Shown piece by piece: positions 22,566 through 34,689 of a stretch of 64,000 nt of DNA (position 1 is its first letter; every line of letters starts with the position of its first letter). Location of the stretch: NCBI GenBank assembly GCA_002104905.1, contig MCFE01000326.1, forward strand, positions 1 through 64,000, written 5' to 3'. The notes under the pieces were generated by a model. That model was not told where the DNA came from. It was given only the letters and a program-made list of their open reading frames with translations, and did no database searches. The position numbers and the translations under genes are program-made. The DNA comes from Basidiobolus meristosporus CBS 931.73 (taxonomy: Eukaryota; Basidiobolomycota; Basidiobolomycetes; Basidiobolales; Basidiobolaceae).

Positions 22566-22917
22566 GTGGCAGGCCATCACACAGCCAAGAAAAAGCCATC
22601 AGAGTCTTGCTGTGAGGCCATTAAACTACTGTCAAGTTTCTTGCCATATAAGGCAATTGGAAGTCCTAGCCAACTGGATCCACTTAAAATAGTAATAGAG
22701 CGCTGAAAGACCGCAACAATACCATGCAAATATTGTCACATCACCAATCAAAAATTGTCAAGTCTTATCCCTTTATTTGGCTGTAAAATTTGCAAAACAC
22801 CATCATGATCTTGTTATAAGATTGTCAGGAGGGTCACTAATTCTAAGCTGCTGATATCATGACGGTCTCTAAACGGGATCTTGACACATAACTAGTATTG
22901 GATCCACCTGCAGGACC

Positions 22918-22935
22918 AAATTATTTTTCATAGGG
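22918..22935 (-). repeat. Plavaka B right terminal inverted repeat
   Basis: It ends ATTTTTCATAGGG and is followed by TAG. The same end closes copy C at 45789 and, with one change, copy A at 11743. Confidence 0.85.
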
Positions 22936-22939
22936 TAGA

Positions 22940-24475
22940 AGAATTAGACAACATTCACTTGTTGATTTATTGATTTGCAACACAGTATCTATACTGACTG
23001 CAGAACTATGTAAGTGTAACTACTTGCTCATTCTTAGAGGAGTCTCTGGAGTGCATGTACTAAGTTTCAGCTCTTATGGACAAGTGTCAAACTTTCCTCA
23101 AATTCTGTACTTCATTAGTTTGTAATAGTTAGCAAATATCCTACAAACTAGTCTCTAATTTAATATTATGAAATATGACATTTAGCTAAGTGCTAGCTCA
23201 TAATATATTATTAATTAGGTGGATTTCTAATTATTTTAACATTCTCCTGCAGTATTGCAATGAGAAGCATCTGTGTACATTTCCCAAGTGCTCTACAGAC
23301 CTCTCTATTATTAGGTTCATTTATGATCAACACACCGGAATTGACTAAGTTTATATCCAGTATGGCAAAAAGTAGTTCATAAGTCTGGTTGCCTCTTTGG
23401 GTTAGAGTGGCATGGGTTCTCCAATTGATTTATGGATTACAGTAGAATAGCCATGCTTTCCAAAGTACAAGGTTAAACTTGCAGTTTCCAAGTATGTGGG
23501 CCTGTAGGTCTTCTTTATAGTCATTGTCCTTCATTCTGACTGGCTTAGTAAGACAGTTGATTATGTCATAGTCCCAATCAGCTATTGAAGCTGCAGGGGA
23601 TTTGGTAGGCTTCTTGTGAACTTCAGCTTTTAAGGAAAATTACTCTGACATGTGCTAGTGTGATGCTCCTGAGCCAATTATGATCTTAGCAGGTACTTCA
23701 TTGATTACTCTGTTGAAATATAATAGTTATCTCCAGTTTGAGAACATATGGGATAAGTTTTCTTCTGTTATATGCAAAATGAGTTCTGAGTCTTCTAGAA
23801 GTTCATCCTCCACTTCACTATGTTTTAAGCTTTAATATGATTAAAAGTACTTGTTGACTGGTGCCTATCTCTTCTGTAAGGGCAGTACTTTGAGATGTGC
23901 ACATGCTAGTGGCAGCTGAACTAAATTTGTCTCTTCTTGCTTTCTTCTGAGCTAAAATCTTCTCCATAACATCTATTTCTATTGACACTGCATCTGAGTG
24001 AATTCTTTCAGAGTGATTATAACTATTCTGATTAGTCATTGTAAGCTTTCAAACCCCAAACATGGCTGAGTCATAGTCAATGGCAATCTCAATGGCCTCT
24101 TCAGTAGCCTGAAGTCTTTGGTAATTTACTTCCTTGCAAGCTCTTTGTTCCTACCCATTAAAAAGAATACAATTTGATCAAGGGGAACAATACTTTCAAC
24201 CTGTCTAAGTATACAACTATACTCACAGATGTATTTTTGACCTATTCCTTTCAGTCTTAGTGTCTTCAGCTCCCTTCTGAGCAAAGCCTGCTGACTTTCC
24301 AACTCAAGTTCATCCATGGTAGAGATAGTAGAGCATCCTATCATTGTGGCTGACATGATCATCTTGTGATACAACTATAAAGCTGCATCTGCCAAGTTAG
24401 AACATGAGAATTGCAAGTTGATTTCTGGTGCAACTCCTGTTGCCTTAAAAGCTTCTTCAGCTTTAGCCAAGCTCC
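22940..24475 (-). pseudogene. Ty3/gypsy gag-protease fragment (gypsy-A family)
   Basis: The minus strand matches the gag and protease part of the gypsy-A element at 32350-33060. It has the gag block EEAFKATGVAPEINLQ followed by a LADAAL...YHKM segment (24470-24350), then ..VINEVPAKIIIGSGASH (about 23730-23660), a damaged retropepsin active site with GSG in place of DSG. It continues to NLVLWKAWLFYC (about 23480). The next domain is cut off at the Plavaka B right end. Many stops are present. Confidence 0.75.
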
Positions 24476-25415
24476 TGTTGTAAGAATCTTGGAGATATTG
24501 AAAGTTATTAGTAGATCATGCAGAATATATGGTTTCTGTAAAATAATTAACTGAATGAAAAAGTAATATTTATACTTTTGCTTGGCCCTGGCATAACAAG
24601 CACTTACAATATGCCTTGGAAGGACCCAAGAACATGCACTCAAAGTTTGGGGCTGTTTGGACAACTTTGAGAATTTTTACATTCTGGATACCTGATACTC
24701 AAAGCTTCCAAATGATAATCTGTCCTGCAATTGCTGGCTCTTAATGATAATTTAGGCCAATATAGAAATTTCTTAAACTTGTAGGCCAAATGGGGAGTAT
24801 CTTGGTAAACAAATGCATCAGGCTGGTCCATATACATGTACACATTACATTCTCCATTCTGTAATGCAGTTCCTACATCCATTTGATGTATAATAAGCTT
24901 ATATTGGCTGCAATAGCAGGTACTAATCTGATGAATTTAAGCTTGGCTACCAGTGCAAAGGTCTCAGTATAGTCAAGTCCTTTTGTCTATATGTATACCT
25001 TGGTCACAGGTTTTGCTTTTTATCTTTCAATTGTACTATCTGTTATGAATTTTGCTTGAAGACCCATCTGCATCCAATTAATTTTTGCTTGATTAATAAT
25101 ACAAGCAAATCCTAAGCTTCATTTTTCCATCAGGGCCTGATATTCCACAGTTGTTGCAATCTGATGGAATCAAGGGCAGCTTGTACAGATTCTGATCTCT
25201 GATGCCTAAAGCAATATGGGCATCATTTTGAGCAGTGATCCTGCACCCATAATTGTCAAAGCTGCAACTGAGTCCTACTGCAGTGGCCTTGCTTACAAAC
25301 ATTAGGTACTTGGCTATTTCTGGTACATAGAGTACTTGTTTGAATCTAAGTGTATGGCTTCATTCTATGATTCCAAGGACTTCATTGATAGTTTCATCTC
25401 ACACTGTATCATGTG
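24476..25415 (-). mobile_element. Rearranged copia-1 remnant (copia-1d)
   Basis: The order by coordinate is a truncated LTR (24476-24701, starting TGTTGTAAGAATC), an RT piece (24702-25146, with the MDQPDAF and YTETFALVAK blocks), then directly the protease/pre-integrase junction (25147-25415, with the SFDNYGCRITAQN and YLMFVSKAT blocks). Integrase is entirely missing, so a deletion joins two distant parts of one element. It is dead. Confidence 0.8.
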
Positions 25416-25781
25416 TGTTCCAAGTCTTGATATAAGAGTTGTTGAGGAATAGGGAGTTTAGTTTGTATTATTGTAACTAAAACCTGCTCTGATTTCTATT
25501 GAGGTCACAGCAGCCCCTTATTTACATTTTGCCAGATCAATTGCTCACTGCTTTTCTTTCCCCATGTAGGTTGTGACTGATGACTCATTTGATAGCATCA
25601 TCATCACCCAATTAGATCTCACTTGATACTTCTACTTTTGTCTGATCATTGTCTGTTGATTCATCTGCTGACTATTACCACTGATATAATAAATAATGTT
25701 GATATTCTGTTATGCTAAACATAGAACTAATTGATTTGAGTAAAACTGATCTAACTTGGACAGTCAGGTGTCGGACCCTAA
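25416..25781 (-). repeat. Gypsy-A LTR, reverse orientation
   Basis: It aligns along its full length with the gypsy-A LTRs at 31758-32125 and 35760-36128, including the TATTGGGTGATGATGATGC block in reverse (about 25594-25613). Its far end near 25781 is decayed. Confidence 0.75.
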
Positions 25782-27548
25782 CGCAGGTAAGTAACATAAG
25801 GGCAATAGGTAATAGAGTCTCCTTCAACAGGTTGGCAGAGTGCTCCATCCTGGTTTATTTTATTGAAATTTCATTCACCTCATTTGGTATTGCTGGGTAC
25901 TTCAAGTACTTTGGTAACCAGCAAGGCCATTGCAATTGATGCACCAAGCTGAATTGTGCAAATTGTTGTATTTTGACAAGGCATCAGCAATTGTAGTGCT
26001 TTTCTCAGGGTGTTTGACAATCTCTAACTCAACTTGCCTAGTGTACCCTCTCTATCCTGCCATTTTTCTGGATAGTACCATTTCAGTAAAAATATACTTG
26101 GGTGAGGCAGGATCAGTATTCAAAGTGCATTGGGCTCCTCAAATGTGGCATCTCTATGTCTTTAACAAGTGTAATACAACATACATCTCCATATCATGGA
26201 CTGGGTAGTTGTCTTCTGCGCATTTAGCTTCTTGGATTCCAAAGTCACTGAGTATTTCCTTCCTTTATGTTCTTGACTCAGTACTCCACCTGTTGCATAA
26301 CCAGAAGAATTTGTGCAGAGAGTAAACTCCTTACTAAAGTTGGGTATTTTGAAGCCTAGCAGCTTAGCAAGCTCATTTTTTAGTGTCTAAATGGCAAACT
26401 TACAAGTAATGTCCAGCTTTAAGGTGTTATCTTTCTTGAGGATATGAGTCAATGGGGCTACTATATATGTAAAGGACCTGATATATCTCCAATAATAGGA
26501 TGCCATTCCAAGGAGTGATTGGAACTCTGATATAGTATGGGGCTGCTTCATACTCTAAAGAATTTCTACTATATTAGGGTCAAAGATCACACATGTACTA
26601 GTCACTATGTGTGTCAGGTATTTAACATACTCCTTGAAGAACTTGCACTCTGCTAACTTGTCATATAGCTTGACCTCTCTTTGCTCCCTTCAGACTTGTC
26701 CAATGTTCACCAAGTAGCCCTCTCCAGCATTGCTTCTTATCAGTATGTCATCTAGGTAGATTACCACAAACTGACTGAGTACACCTGAAAGACAGTTTGT
26801 ATCAAGGTCACAGATGTTGCAGGGACGTTAGCAAGGCTAAGACTCATTATGTTGTACTTGTAATGTCATTATCTGATCTGAAATGCTCCCTTAGGACTAT
26901 CTTCAGGCTTTACCCTGGTGTAGTTGTATCCAAACATGAGGTCAATCTTGCTGACTCTGGGGCTTACATTAAGCTTGTCAAAACCTCATCAATGCAAGGT
27001 CTGGGGTGTCTGTTATTTCTGGCAACTGAATTCAGCGCTTGGTAGCTAGTATATAGCCTTAGTGCTCAATCCTTCTTCTTCACACAGCACACTTGTGTCC
27101 CCCATGATTAGTTGCTGGGTCTAATGCCTCCTTACTCTTTAACTCTTCCAACTGCAGTGGACTCATTCTGTAAGGTGTCTTGCTTACAGAAAGACAATCC
27201 CCTTTGTCAATGCCATGGTTGACATCTTGGACTGATAGATTGCTCAAAATTTCATCCAGAAGCATGACTGCATGTACCTTCAAAAGGTTTGGACTCTCTG
27301 GAGAACTAGGGTTGAGGAGTATCCTGTACAATATCTCCAAAAAGCATTGGTGTACCTATTATAAGTGCTCTGCAAAGCTGTATCCTGCTAAATTCACTTG
27401 TCTCATGCACACTGGAGCTAACCAGTTGAAATCCAGCCTGGCAAGTAATAGTTGTAAGTCTGGTTGTGTTTTTTGCTCTGAGTGGCATGGCTTCTCTAGT
27501 AGGTAGACAGCTTGCTGCCAATTGGCCTTGTTTTTCTGAGTAGCATGC
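25782..27548 (-). pseudogene. Ty3/gypsy RT-RNase H fragment (gypsy-A family)
   Basis: Minus-strand homology runs from the end of protease (about 27420-27540, DFNWLAPVCMRQVN) through the RT start (KTPYRMSPLQLEELKSKEAL, about 27150-27190), the catalytic FVVIYLDDILIRS (about 26770-26735), and RNase H (about 26330-25960). It ends just after the GLAGYQS linker. Integrase is missing before the adjoining LTR. Its protease side is cut by the LTR-2 copy at 27549. Stops are frequent, but the YLDD residues remain. Confidence 0.85.
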
Positions 27549-28589
27549 TGTAATGTGGTCACAGCAACACCCACTGACAGATGTGCTCAATCCCATATTT
27601 TCTACTTCGCTATTTTTCTACATCCCATACAATAGTTTTGTCCCATTTGTCCTATTTGATCAGTACCATCCCATAAGCTGGCTGACTATAACACCTGCTT
27701 TCCTTATGGCATATGTCATTCCTCACTATACACAATGTTACTTGCAGCAAGTATTTCTATATAGGGCAATTACCCATGCCAGTACCTATGACACATGACC
27801 AATCTGGATCACTTTCCCTACTAATTCATACCAAATATGGTATCCATATGTTACACAGGTTTCCAAGTACTAATTCCTGATTGGTAGGATGGGTTATGCC
27901 TCTTAGAACCTTCTGGCACATACTTGGAACATTCTTAGGTCATTCTTATGTCATAAAGACTTCTATTGATATCTGGAACATTCTGGAACACCATAATTAG
28001 TAATCACTGAGCCAGTGAGAAAGGTACAGAAGGGGGGCAAACCTTCAACAATAAATCATCATCCCTTTTATCAATATACCAACTTGCTGATTGGTGTGAT
28101 CACTTTTTCCTGCTGCTACCGGAACTTCCAAGCCCAGACCACAGGACACTCCCAGGATACTGCGCTGACAGCCAACCAACCTTGGAGGCACCACTTGTTG
28201 GAAATACTCAGAGTAGGTATCTTTTAATAGACTTGTTCCATCATTCCAGCTGATCATAGTGCCCAATAGTGCCATAGCATGCCAGATGGTGCTGGATCAT
28301 GCCACAGAGTGCCAGATGGTGCCATAGAGTGCCAATTTGGGATCAAAATTGACATGCATATGACCTTAAAATATTAAGTTAATAACAAAATATACAGCAC
28401 TTTCTGGCACTATGATCAATGATACAATGGAACAAGTCTATTATATATGATTCTTTTGCAAGTTTGTTCTTGTACAGGCAAAGATACTTTTCTGTTGTTG
28501 TAACTATTGATCACAGCTGCATCCTTATCAAGTCCCGGATGGTGGAGTTTACAAGTGTTCTGACTTAGGAAGCTTTAATATATTATGTA
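27549..28589 (+). repeat. LTR-2 copy, 3'-truncated
   Basis: It starts TGTAATGTGGTCACAGC. It follows LTR-2 to the GAAGCTTTA block, where copia-2a begins. A 209-bp MITE interrupts it at 28230. The array GAAcaTTCtgGAA is at 27976-27988. Confidence 0.85.
28230..28438. mobile_element. 209-bp MITE with TA target duplication
   Basis: Its ends are GACTTGTTCCAT and ATGGAACAAGTC, flanked by TA (28228-28229 and 28439-28440). A second copy of identical length lies at 54039-54247 in the opposite orientation. The interior has repeated GTGCCA words and no gene. TA duplication suggests mobilisation by a Tc1/mariner-like transposase, which is not in this window. Confidence 0.9.
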
Positions 28590-28955
28590 TTGAAATATTG
28601 GATTATTTAGTATCATTCAGCAGCTAAAAATTTACTTAACAATTCTGGACTAGTCTTGGTCTCTGTGGGACTAATTTACAGCTCTGACTTTGTCACTTCC
28701 TTTGGAGCTATGATCTTATGATTATTCCCCAATGGTCAGGACCAAATTAGCACCATTACTAAGCATTATGTACTAACCCTGAAACTGTTACAGAATGCTC
28801 CTGAATAATGAGAAACCCTCCATACTTGATGTTACAGCTCTATTACTTCCACAAAGGTATAAATATTGAGCTTCTTTATTAATAAGCAACAGTTCAACTA
28901 TTATCACTATTTCTTGTAAGTTCCCTATATCCAAATCACTTCTTAGATTGCAACA
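28590..28955 (+). repeat. Copia-2 5' LTR (366 bp)
   Basis: It has the same length as both LTRs of copia-2b. It contains GGTATAAATATTGAGC (TATA, about 28856-28871), followed by TTATTAATAAGC. It has replaced the end of LTR-2. Confidence 0.85.
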
Positions 28956-28967
28956 GGTCATGAGCCC
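28956..28967 (+). other. Copia-2a primer-binding site
   Basis: GGTCATGAGCCC differs by one base from the GGTTATGAGCCC of copia-1. It targets the initiator tRNA-Met anticodon arm. Confidence 0.75.
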
Positions 28968-28991
28968 TGATTGCCTTAATCTATTCTAAAG

Positions 28992-29740
28992 ATGACTTCT
29001 ACCAGCAAACAGAACAACACAAACATCCTCCCTATAAAGGAGAGGTTTGATGGGAAGAACTACAGACTTTAGAGAATCAAGATGCAGATCCACCTTGAAG
29101 AAAGGAAGCTTTGGAATATGGTAACAGGAAAAGAAGTTGAGTCCAAAGGTACAGCCTAAGAAGTGGAAAAGTCTCAAGAGAAGGAGGGAAAGACCGTTAA
29201 TGCCATATGTATCAATGTGCAAGATATCTTCATTGGACAAATCCATGCCTCAAACACTGCCAAAGCAGCAAGGGAATCCTTAGAGAAGATATTTAAAGCA
29301 AGGACAGTATCAAGCAAGCTGTATTTAAATGAAAAGTTCTTTAACATGAGGAAGAAGCCAAATGATGACATGCTACAACTCATTACCAGAATGGAGACAC
29401 TTGAGGAAGAACTTTACAGTTTTAATGCTGGTGTAGATGATGCAGAAAAGATATTCTCTCTGCTTTCAGCCAACCAGACAAGTATGAGCCACTCATACTT
29501 TCTTTTCAAAGCAGAAAAGACAATTTGACTTTGGACTATGTCAAAGGAAGATTTCTCCATGAAAAACTCAGATGTATTGATCAAACAAAGAAAATTGAAG
29601 ATAATGCATTTATTCAGCTCAGAAAGGCATTCAGAAAGAAGAGAAAGCAACAAAATCAATGAAAACCAGGTTGCTGTAACTACTGTAAAAAGCCAGGACA
29701 CTGGGCAAGAGAATGCAAGAAGAAACAAGCAGACATAAAA
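28992..29740 (+). pseudogene. Copia-2a gag, broken
   Basis: It starts at ATG 28992 (MTSTSKQNN...). A FDGKNYRL segment and the long middle frame 29163-29528 (FIGQIHASNTAKAARESLEK) are capsid-like. Stops lie near 29158 and 29526. The nucleocapsid zinc knuckle reads CNYCKKPGHWARECKKK near 29681-29731, with C-x2-C-x4-H-x4-C intact. Confidence 0.85.
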
Positions 29741-29799
29741 CCAAAACTAGAGCAGGCAAACCATATAACTACTGTTGAACAGTTATTTATAACCATACA

Positions 29800-31410
29800 A
29801 GAGAGTGCAAGTAACCAAAGTAAGGAATGGTATATTCACTCCAGAGCATCGCACCATATTTGTAATATAAAGGAGTTGTTCAGCAACTTCAAGACAATTC
29901 CCGTAAAAAAGGTTTATTTGGGAGATAACTCTGCTCCGGAAGCTACTGCCAGTGGGTCTATACAACTAAATATGAGCAATAGCTCAGGGGAAACAACAGC
30001 AAGACTGACTGACATACTCTATGTACCTGGAATAGCTAAGAACCTACTCTCAGTCAGTAAAGCAACTGCTCAGTGCCTGAATTTTGTTTTTACTAAGATG
30101 AGCTGCTCAACATTGAGTGAAAATGGACAAAAATCAGCTTTGGGAATCAGAGATCACATTATACACAAGTTGCAATGCAAGATCATTGTACCTGTGTATG
30201 TCAACATTGCTGAAATTGATGAAACCCTCTAGGAGACGTGGCACAGGAGGCTAGGACACATTGGGGAACAAAGAATGAGCCAATTGGTGAATAATCAGCT
30301 TGTTTTGGGCCTACAATACTCAATTCTGATCAAATTGAATGTTTGTAAGGGATGTTCATATGGCAAACATGCTAGGCAACATTTTAAGAGCTCAGTAGGC
30401 ATCAATACCACCAAAATGCTTGCTATTGTGCACTCAGACATATGTGGCCCTATGAGAACACTGTTCTTTAGAGCCAAGAGATACTCCATGACGTTTACTG
30501 ATGACAAAACAAGATACACATGGGTGCACTTCCTCAAAGTAAAGGATAAAGCTTTAGATATGTGTAAGCACTTCAAAAATGGCAGAAACACAAATAGGGT
30601 GTAAATTGAAGGTACTACAAAGTGAAGATGGAGGAGAGCACTGTTCAAAGGAGTTTGCAAAATACTGCTCATCTACTGGTATACTTCAACAAACCACAGT
30701 TCCTCATACTCCACAGCAAAATGGAGTAGGCAAATGTGCAAATAGAACAATAGTAGAGATGGGAAGATCTATGCTACATTATAAGGGAATGGACTTCAAG
30801 TTTTGGGCTCCATCTGTTGCTACCATGGTATACATCAAGCATACATGCCCAACAGCAGCATTACATGATTCTACACCCTTTGACACATATACAGGCAAAA
30901 AACCAGATATGCAGCATCTCAAGATCTTTGGCAGTGCTGTTTTTTATCACATCCCTGACAAAAAATGCTTAAAGTTGGAACCAAAGGGTAGGAAAGGGAT
31001 CTTTCTGGGGTATTGTGAGGATATTAAAGGGTGTAGAGTGTATGATAACAAAATTCAGAAGCTGATCAAGAGCAGGGACATTGCATCTGAGGAGAATTCA
31101 GATCACAAAGCCACTGAAATCATTGGCCAGCTACCTGATGATGCAATCAACACTAATGAAGAAGATACTTACCTAATTCAGCCAGATACGGATGATAATT
31201 CTACCAGTTCCAGATCAGAGCAGATTATTTCAGTTAGGAGATCTACCACAAAAAGAAATGCCCTTGGATCCTGGTGGCAGATATCCAATGATCATGAAGA
31301 TGCTTGTCTTGCCTTATGTACCAAGCCTCAGAATCTGGAAGAGGCAATGCAAAGTTCAGATGCTACTTTGTGGCAACAAGCCATGCAGGAGGAGTACCAA
31401 TCACTGATCA
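29800..31410 (+). pseudogene. Copia-2a protease-integrase, broken
   Basis: The protease site is damaged: WYIHSRASHHI, where copia-2b has WYIDSGASQHI. The gag-pre-integrase region (about 30236-30370) keeps W.RRLGHIG and two cysteines. The integrase core has VHSDICGPM (about 30429-30455), FTDDKTRYTWVHF, SEDGGEHC, and QQNGVGKCANR in place of the GVAE.ANR glutamate. A frame change near 30600 splits the core. The long frame 30579-31415 carries the rest of integrase and the linker. Confidence 0.9.
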
Positions 31411-31757
31411 AGTGAAAAACATGTGAACTGGTGGATTTAGCAAATGGGAGAGAGCCACTAGGATATAGATGGGTGTACAAGATCAAGATAACCTCAAATG
31501 GTGCCATTGATAAGTACAAGGCTAGATTGGTGGCTAAAGGCTATTCCAAGATCTAGGGGTTAGACTTTGAGGAAACATTTGCTCTGGTTGCCAAGTTTAA
31601 CTCCATTAGGACAGTTCTAGCCCTGACAGCTGTGCACAATCTAGATCTACACCAAATGGATGTCAAAACAGCCTTTCTAAATGGGGATTTGCAAGAAACT
31701 ATATATACAGAGCAACCTGAAAGTTTTACCAATCCAAAAGGCCCCCATAAGGTGTGC
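31411..31757 (+). pseudogene. Copia-2a reverse transcriptase N-terminus
   Basis: A stop at 31413 precedes blocks such as [39 protein letters not shown] and LHQMDVKTAFLNGDL. It ends at the gypsy-A LTR before the YVDD motif. Confidence 0.85.
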
Positions 31758-32125
31758 TGTTATGATCTGCTGCTTGAATGTTTAAGTTAGATCAATTTTT
31801 AGTCAGATCAATTAGTTAAATGTTTAGGTTATAAGTATATCAGTATTATCTGTCAATTGGTAGCATTGGTCAGCAAATGAATCAGCATATCCTTATCAGA
31901 CAGAAACAGATATATTAGGTTGGATCTTATTGGGTGATGATGATGCATTCAAATGAGTCATCAGCCACAGCCTACATTAGGAAATACAATTAGTGAGCAA
32001 TTGATCTGGCAAAATGTATATAAGGAGCTGCTGGAATCTCAATAATGATCAGTTCAAGTTTTAGTGAATACAATACTAGCTAAACTCCCTATTCCTCTAC
32101 AACTCTTATACCAATACTTATAACA
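31758..32125 (+). repeat. Gypsy-A 5' LTR
   Basis: It runs from TGTTATGATCTGC to CTTATAACA. It contains a TATA-like TGTATATAAGGAGC (about 32015-32028) and CTCAATAATGA downstream. Confidence 0.9.
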
Positions 32126-32126
32126 T

Positions 32127-32144
32127 TGGTAGAAGCAATAACCA
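32127..32144 (+). other. Gypsy-A primer-binding site candidate
   Basis: TGGTAGAAGCAATAACC, one base after the LTR end, begins with the TGG expected opposite a tRNA CCA end. The tRNA was not identified. Confidence 0.5.
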
Positions 32145-32155
32145 GAAACATCTCT

Positions 32156-33131
32156 CATGAAGAAAGAAGTAGCCTCTCTCAAGTTGTCCAAAAATCAAAA
32201 ATGCAACAATGCTATGCAACAAATCCTGACCCAGCAGCAACAAGGAAGGACTACCATTGCCCAAAGCCAGCAAAACCCTGTTAAGAACTACTTTAGTGTC
32301 AAGGTCAACTGGTACCATGGTAGAGTCAATGAAAACCTGCAAATTGGTGCTTCCATATTGAAGAAGCTTTCAAGGCTAAGGGAGTTGCTCTAGAGAACAA
32401 GTTACATTATGCAGCCTTTTACCTGGCAGATACAGCTTTACAGTGGTACCACAACAGTATCAGGTCAGCCACAATGATGGGATGCTCTACAATATCTACC
32501 TGGGATGAGTTTGTGTTGGACTCAGAGAAGAAATGGACACCAGCCATTCAGTACCTTTAACCATATTGAGGCCCTGGAGCATAGTCACATGGAGGATGAG
32601 CTTGAAGAAGACTCAGAACTCACCTTCCATATTATAGAAGACTACCTATTCCAGATAACCTCAAACTCAGGAAAGCTATTATACTTGAATGGAGTAATCA
32701 ATGGAGTGCCTGCCAAGATCATCATTGACTCTGAAGCAATGCATGAGTACATGTCAGAGCAATTTGCTTTGAAAGCTAGAATCAACTTGGAACCCACCAA
32801 ATCAACTTCAATCTCAACAGCTGATGTGAACTCTCACATAATCAACCGTATTACTCAGCTAGTTAGGATGAAGATCAATGACTATGATGAAGATCTAAAG
32901 GCCTATATATTTGGGAAACCCAAGTTTAACCTTGTTCTTGGGAAAACCTGGCTATTTTGTTGTAATGAATCATTCAACTGGAGAACCCATGATACTCAGA
33001 TCCAGAAGGACAACAAGACCTATGAGCTATTACCTGCCAGACTGGATTTTAACTTGGACAATTCCAGCATGTGTGAAACAAGTGAACTTAGCAAGACACA
33101 GTTCTGTTGCGCACTAAGAAAAGGCACCTAG
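32156..33131 (+). pseudogene. Gypsy-A gag-protease, broken
   Basis: A short gag (from about 32156) includes FEEAFKAKGVALENK and YLADTALQWYHNSIR, typical of gypsy capsid (about 32355-32465). The frame 32505-33131 holds the retropepsin region: GVINGVPAKIIIDSEAMH, where DSEA replaces DSGA, and NLVLGKTWL as the distal block. The loss of glycine at the active site would inactivate the protease. Confidence 0.85.
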
Positions 33132-33199
33132 ATGTTCCTCATAGCAGTATTACAGTAGGATTCCACTAGTCCAGTACCCCACAAGGTCCAGACTCTTTT

Positions 33200-34550
33200 A
33201 AAGGAATATTCAGACGTATTTCTGATACGCTTGTAAGCCTACCACTAGTTAGAGACCAGCATAATGCCATTAAAACAGGAGATAGTCTTCCAGTGAGTAA
33301 GACACCTTGCAGAATGAGTCCTTTGGAGTTGGAAGAGATGAAGAGACAAATAGATCAGTTACTGGACCAAGGATATATCAGACCAAGCAAGTCACCTTGG
33401 GGAGCACCAGTACTTTTGGTGAAGCACAGGATTTGAACATTTGGGATGTGCATTGACCACAGAGCCCTCAACTCAGTTACCATGAGGAATGAGTACCCAT
33501 ACCTTGGATTGATGAACTTTTGAATCAACTCAATTGAGCCACTATATTCAGCAAGATTGACCTCATGTCAGGATACAACCAGCTTAGGGTGAAGCCAGAA
33601 GACATTCCTAAGACAGTATTCAGGACTAGATATGGACATACAAGTGCTTAGTCATGACTTTCAACCTCACCAATGCGCCTACAACATTCATAACCCTGAC
33701 GCTGACTGTCTTCCAGGAGTACTTAGACAAGTTTGTGATAATCTACCTAGATGATATATTGATATACAGCAAGACAGAAGAGGATCACTTGGTGCACATT
33801 GAAAAGGTCTTGAAGAAGCTAAGAGAGAACAAGCTTTATGGCAAGCTACCCAAGTGTAAATTCTTCAAGGAACACACTGAACATCTGGGACACATAGTGA
33901 CTAGCACAGGAGTAACCTTAGACCCTAACAAGGTTGAGGTTATCAAGGATCTCAAGCAGCCCCATAGCATAGCAGAGCTCAGATCATTCCCTGGATTGGT
34001 TTCCTATTATTGTAGATTTGTCAAGTCCTTTGCAAGTATTGCAGCCAGTTCAACCGGTATCCTCAAGAAAGACAATACCTAAAAGTGGGACATAGCTTAC
34101 AAGACTGCCCTCCAGATGCTCAAGAATGAGCTTGCTAAGCTGCCAACCTCAAGAATAACTGACTTCAGAAAAGAGCTTACTCTGTGCACAGATGCTTCAG
34201 AGTATGCAATTGGTGGAGTGTTTAGCTAAGAACACAAAGAAAAGAACTACCCAGTTGCCTTTGAATCCAAGAATCTGAACTCAGCTGAACAAAACTATCC
34301 AGTGCATGAGAAGGAGTTGCTTGCTATAATACACTGCTGGAAGACATGGAGATGCTATATTGAAGGAGTCAAATGTACTGTGAGGACTCATCATGCCTCC
34401 CTCAAGTATATACTTACTTGGAAGGTACTCTCTAGAAGAATGATAAGATGGAGTGAGTACATTCAGCAATTTGATCTGGAGATTATCTACTGCCCTGGAA
34501 AAAAAAACATGGTTGCTGATGCCTTATCAGGATTGGAACAAGTTGCATAA
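33200..34550 (+). pseudogene. Gypsy-A reverse transcriptase-RNase H, broken
   Basis: RT begins with KTPCRMSPLELEEMKRQID and the SPWGAPVLLVK block (33300-33425). After frameshifts the palm resumes in the frame 33654-34082 with FVIIYLDDILIYSK (catalytic YLDD). RNase H follows, with CTDASEYAIGGVFS (about 34185-34226), HEKELLAIIHCWKTW and the terminal KKNMVADALSGLE (34500-34540). Stops lie at 34081 and 34228. Confidence 0.9.
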
Positions 34551-34689
34551 CTCAACTTGGTCCATGAATCAGATTGGCCTAGCCTATTACCAAAGTACTT
34601 GGAGGACTAAGCCATTCCCAATGAGGTGGATGAAGATATCAAGAAGATAATCTGGGATGAAGCCAGCAAATTTGAGTACAGGATGAAAC

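Larger units (their letters stand above)
14866..22935 (+). mobile_element. Plavaka/CACTA-like DNA transposon copy B, both ends present
   Basis: The left end CCCTATGAAAAATTATTG (14866) is an inverted copy of the right end (AATTATTTTTCATAGGG, ending 22935). TAG flanks both sides (14863-14865 and 22936-22938), a 3-bp target duplication as in CACTA/CMC elements. Inside are two divergent genes, an unknown one on the minus strand and the transposase on the plus strand. Three solo LTRs (16046, 16832, 21487) have inserted later. Without them the element is about 5.8 kb. Orientation is given by the transposase. Confidence 0.9.
28590..31757 (+). mobile_element. Ty1/copia element copia-2a, 3'-truncated
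   Basis: The 5' LTR (28590-28955, 366 bp, TGAAATATTGG to GATTGCAACA) is followed by a primer-binding site, gag, protease, integrase and the start of RT. It ends at the gypsy-A LTR. It differs clearly from copia-1 in LTR and protein sequence but shares the tRNA-Met primer type. Confidence 0.9.

Noticed and set aside
21482-22570. Target duplication around the solo LTR-2 at 21487
   Set aside because: AGCAG and GTGGC do not match, and shifting the borders does not improve it. The LTR call rests on its ends and on copies A and C being uninterrupted.
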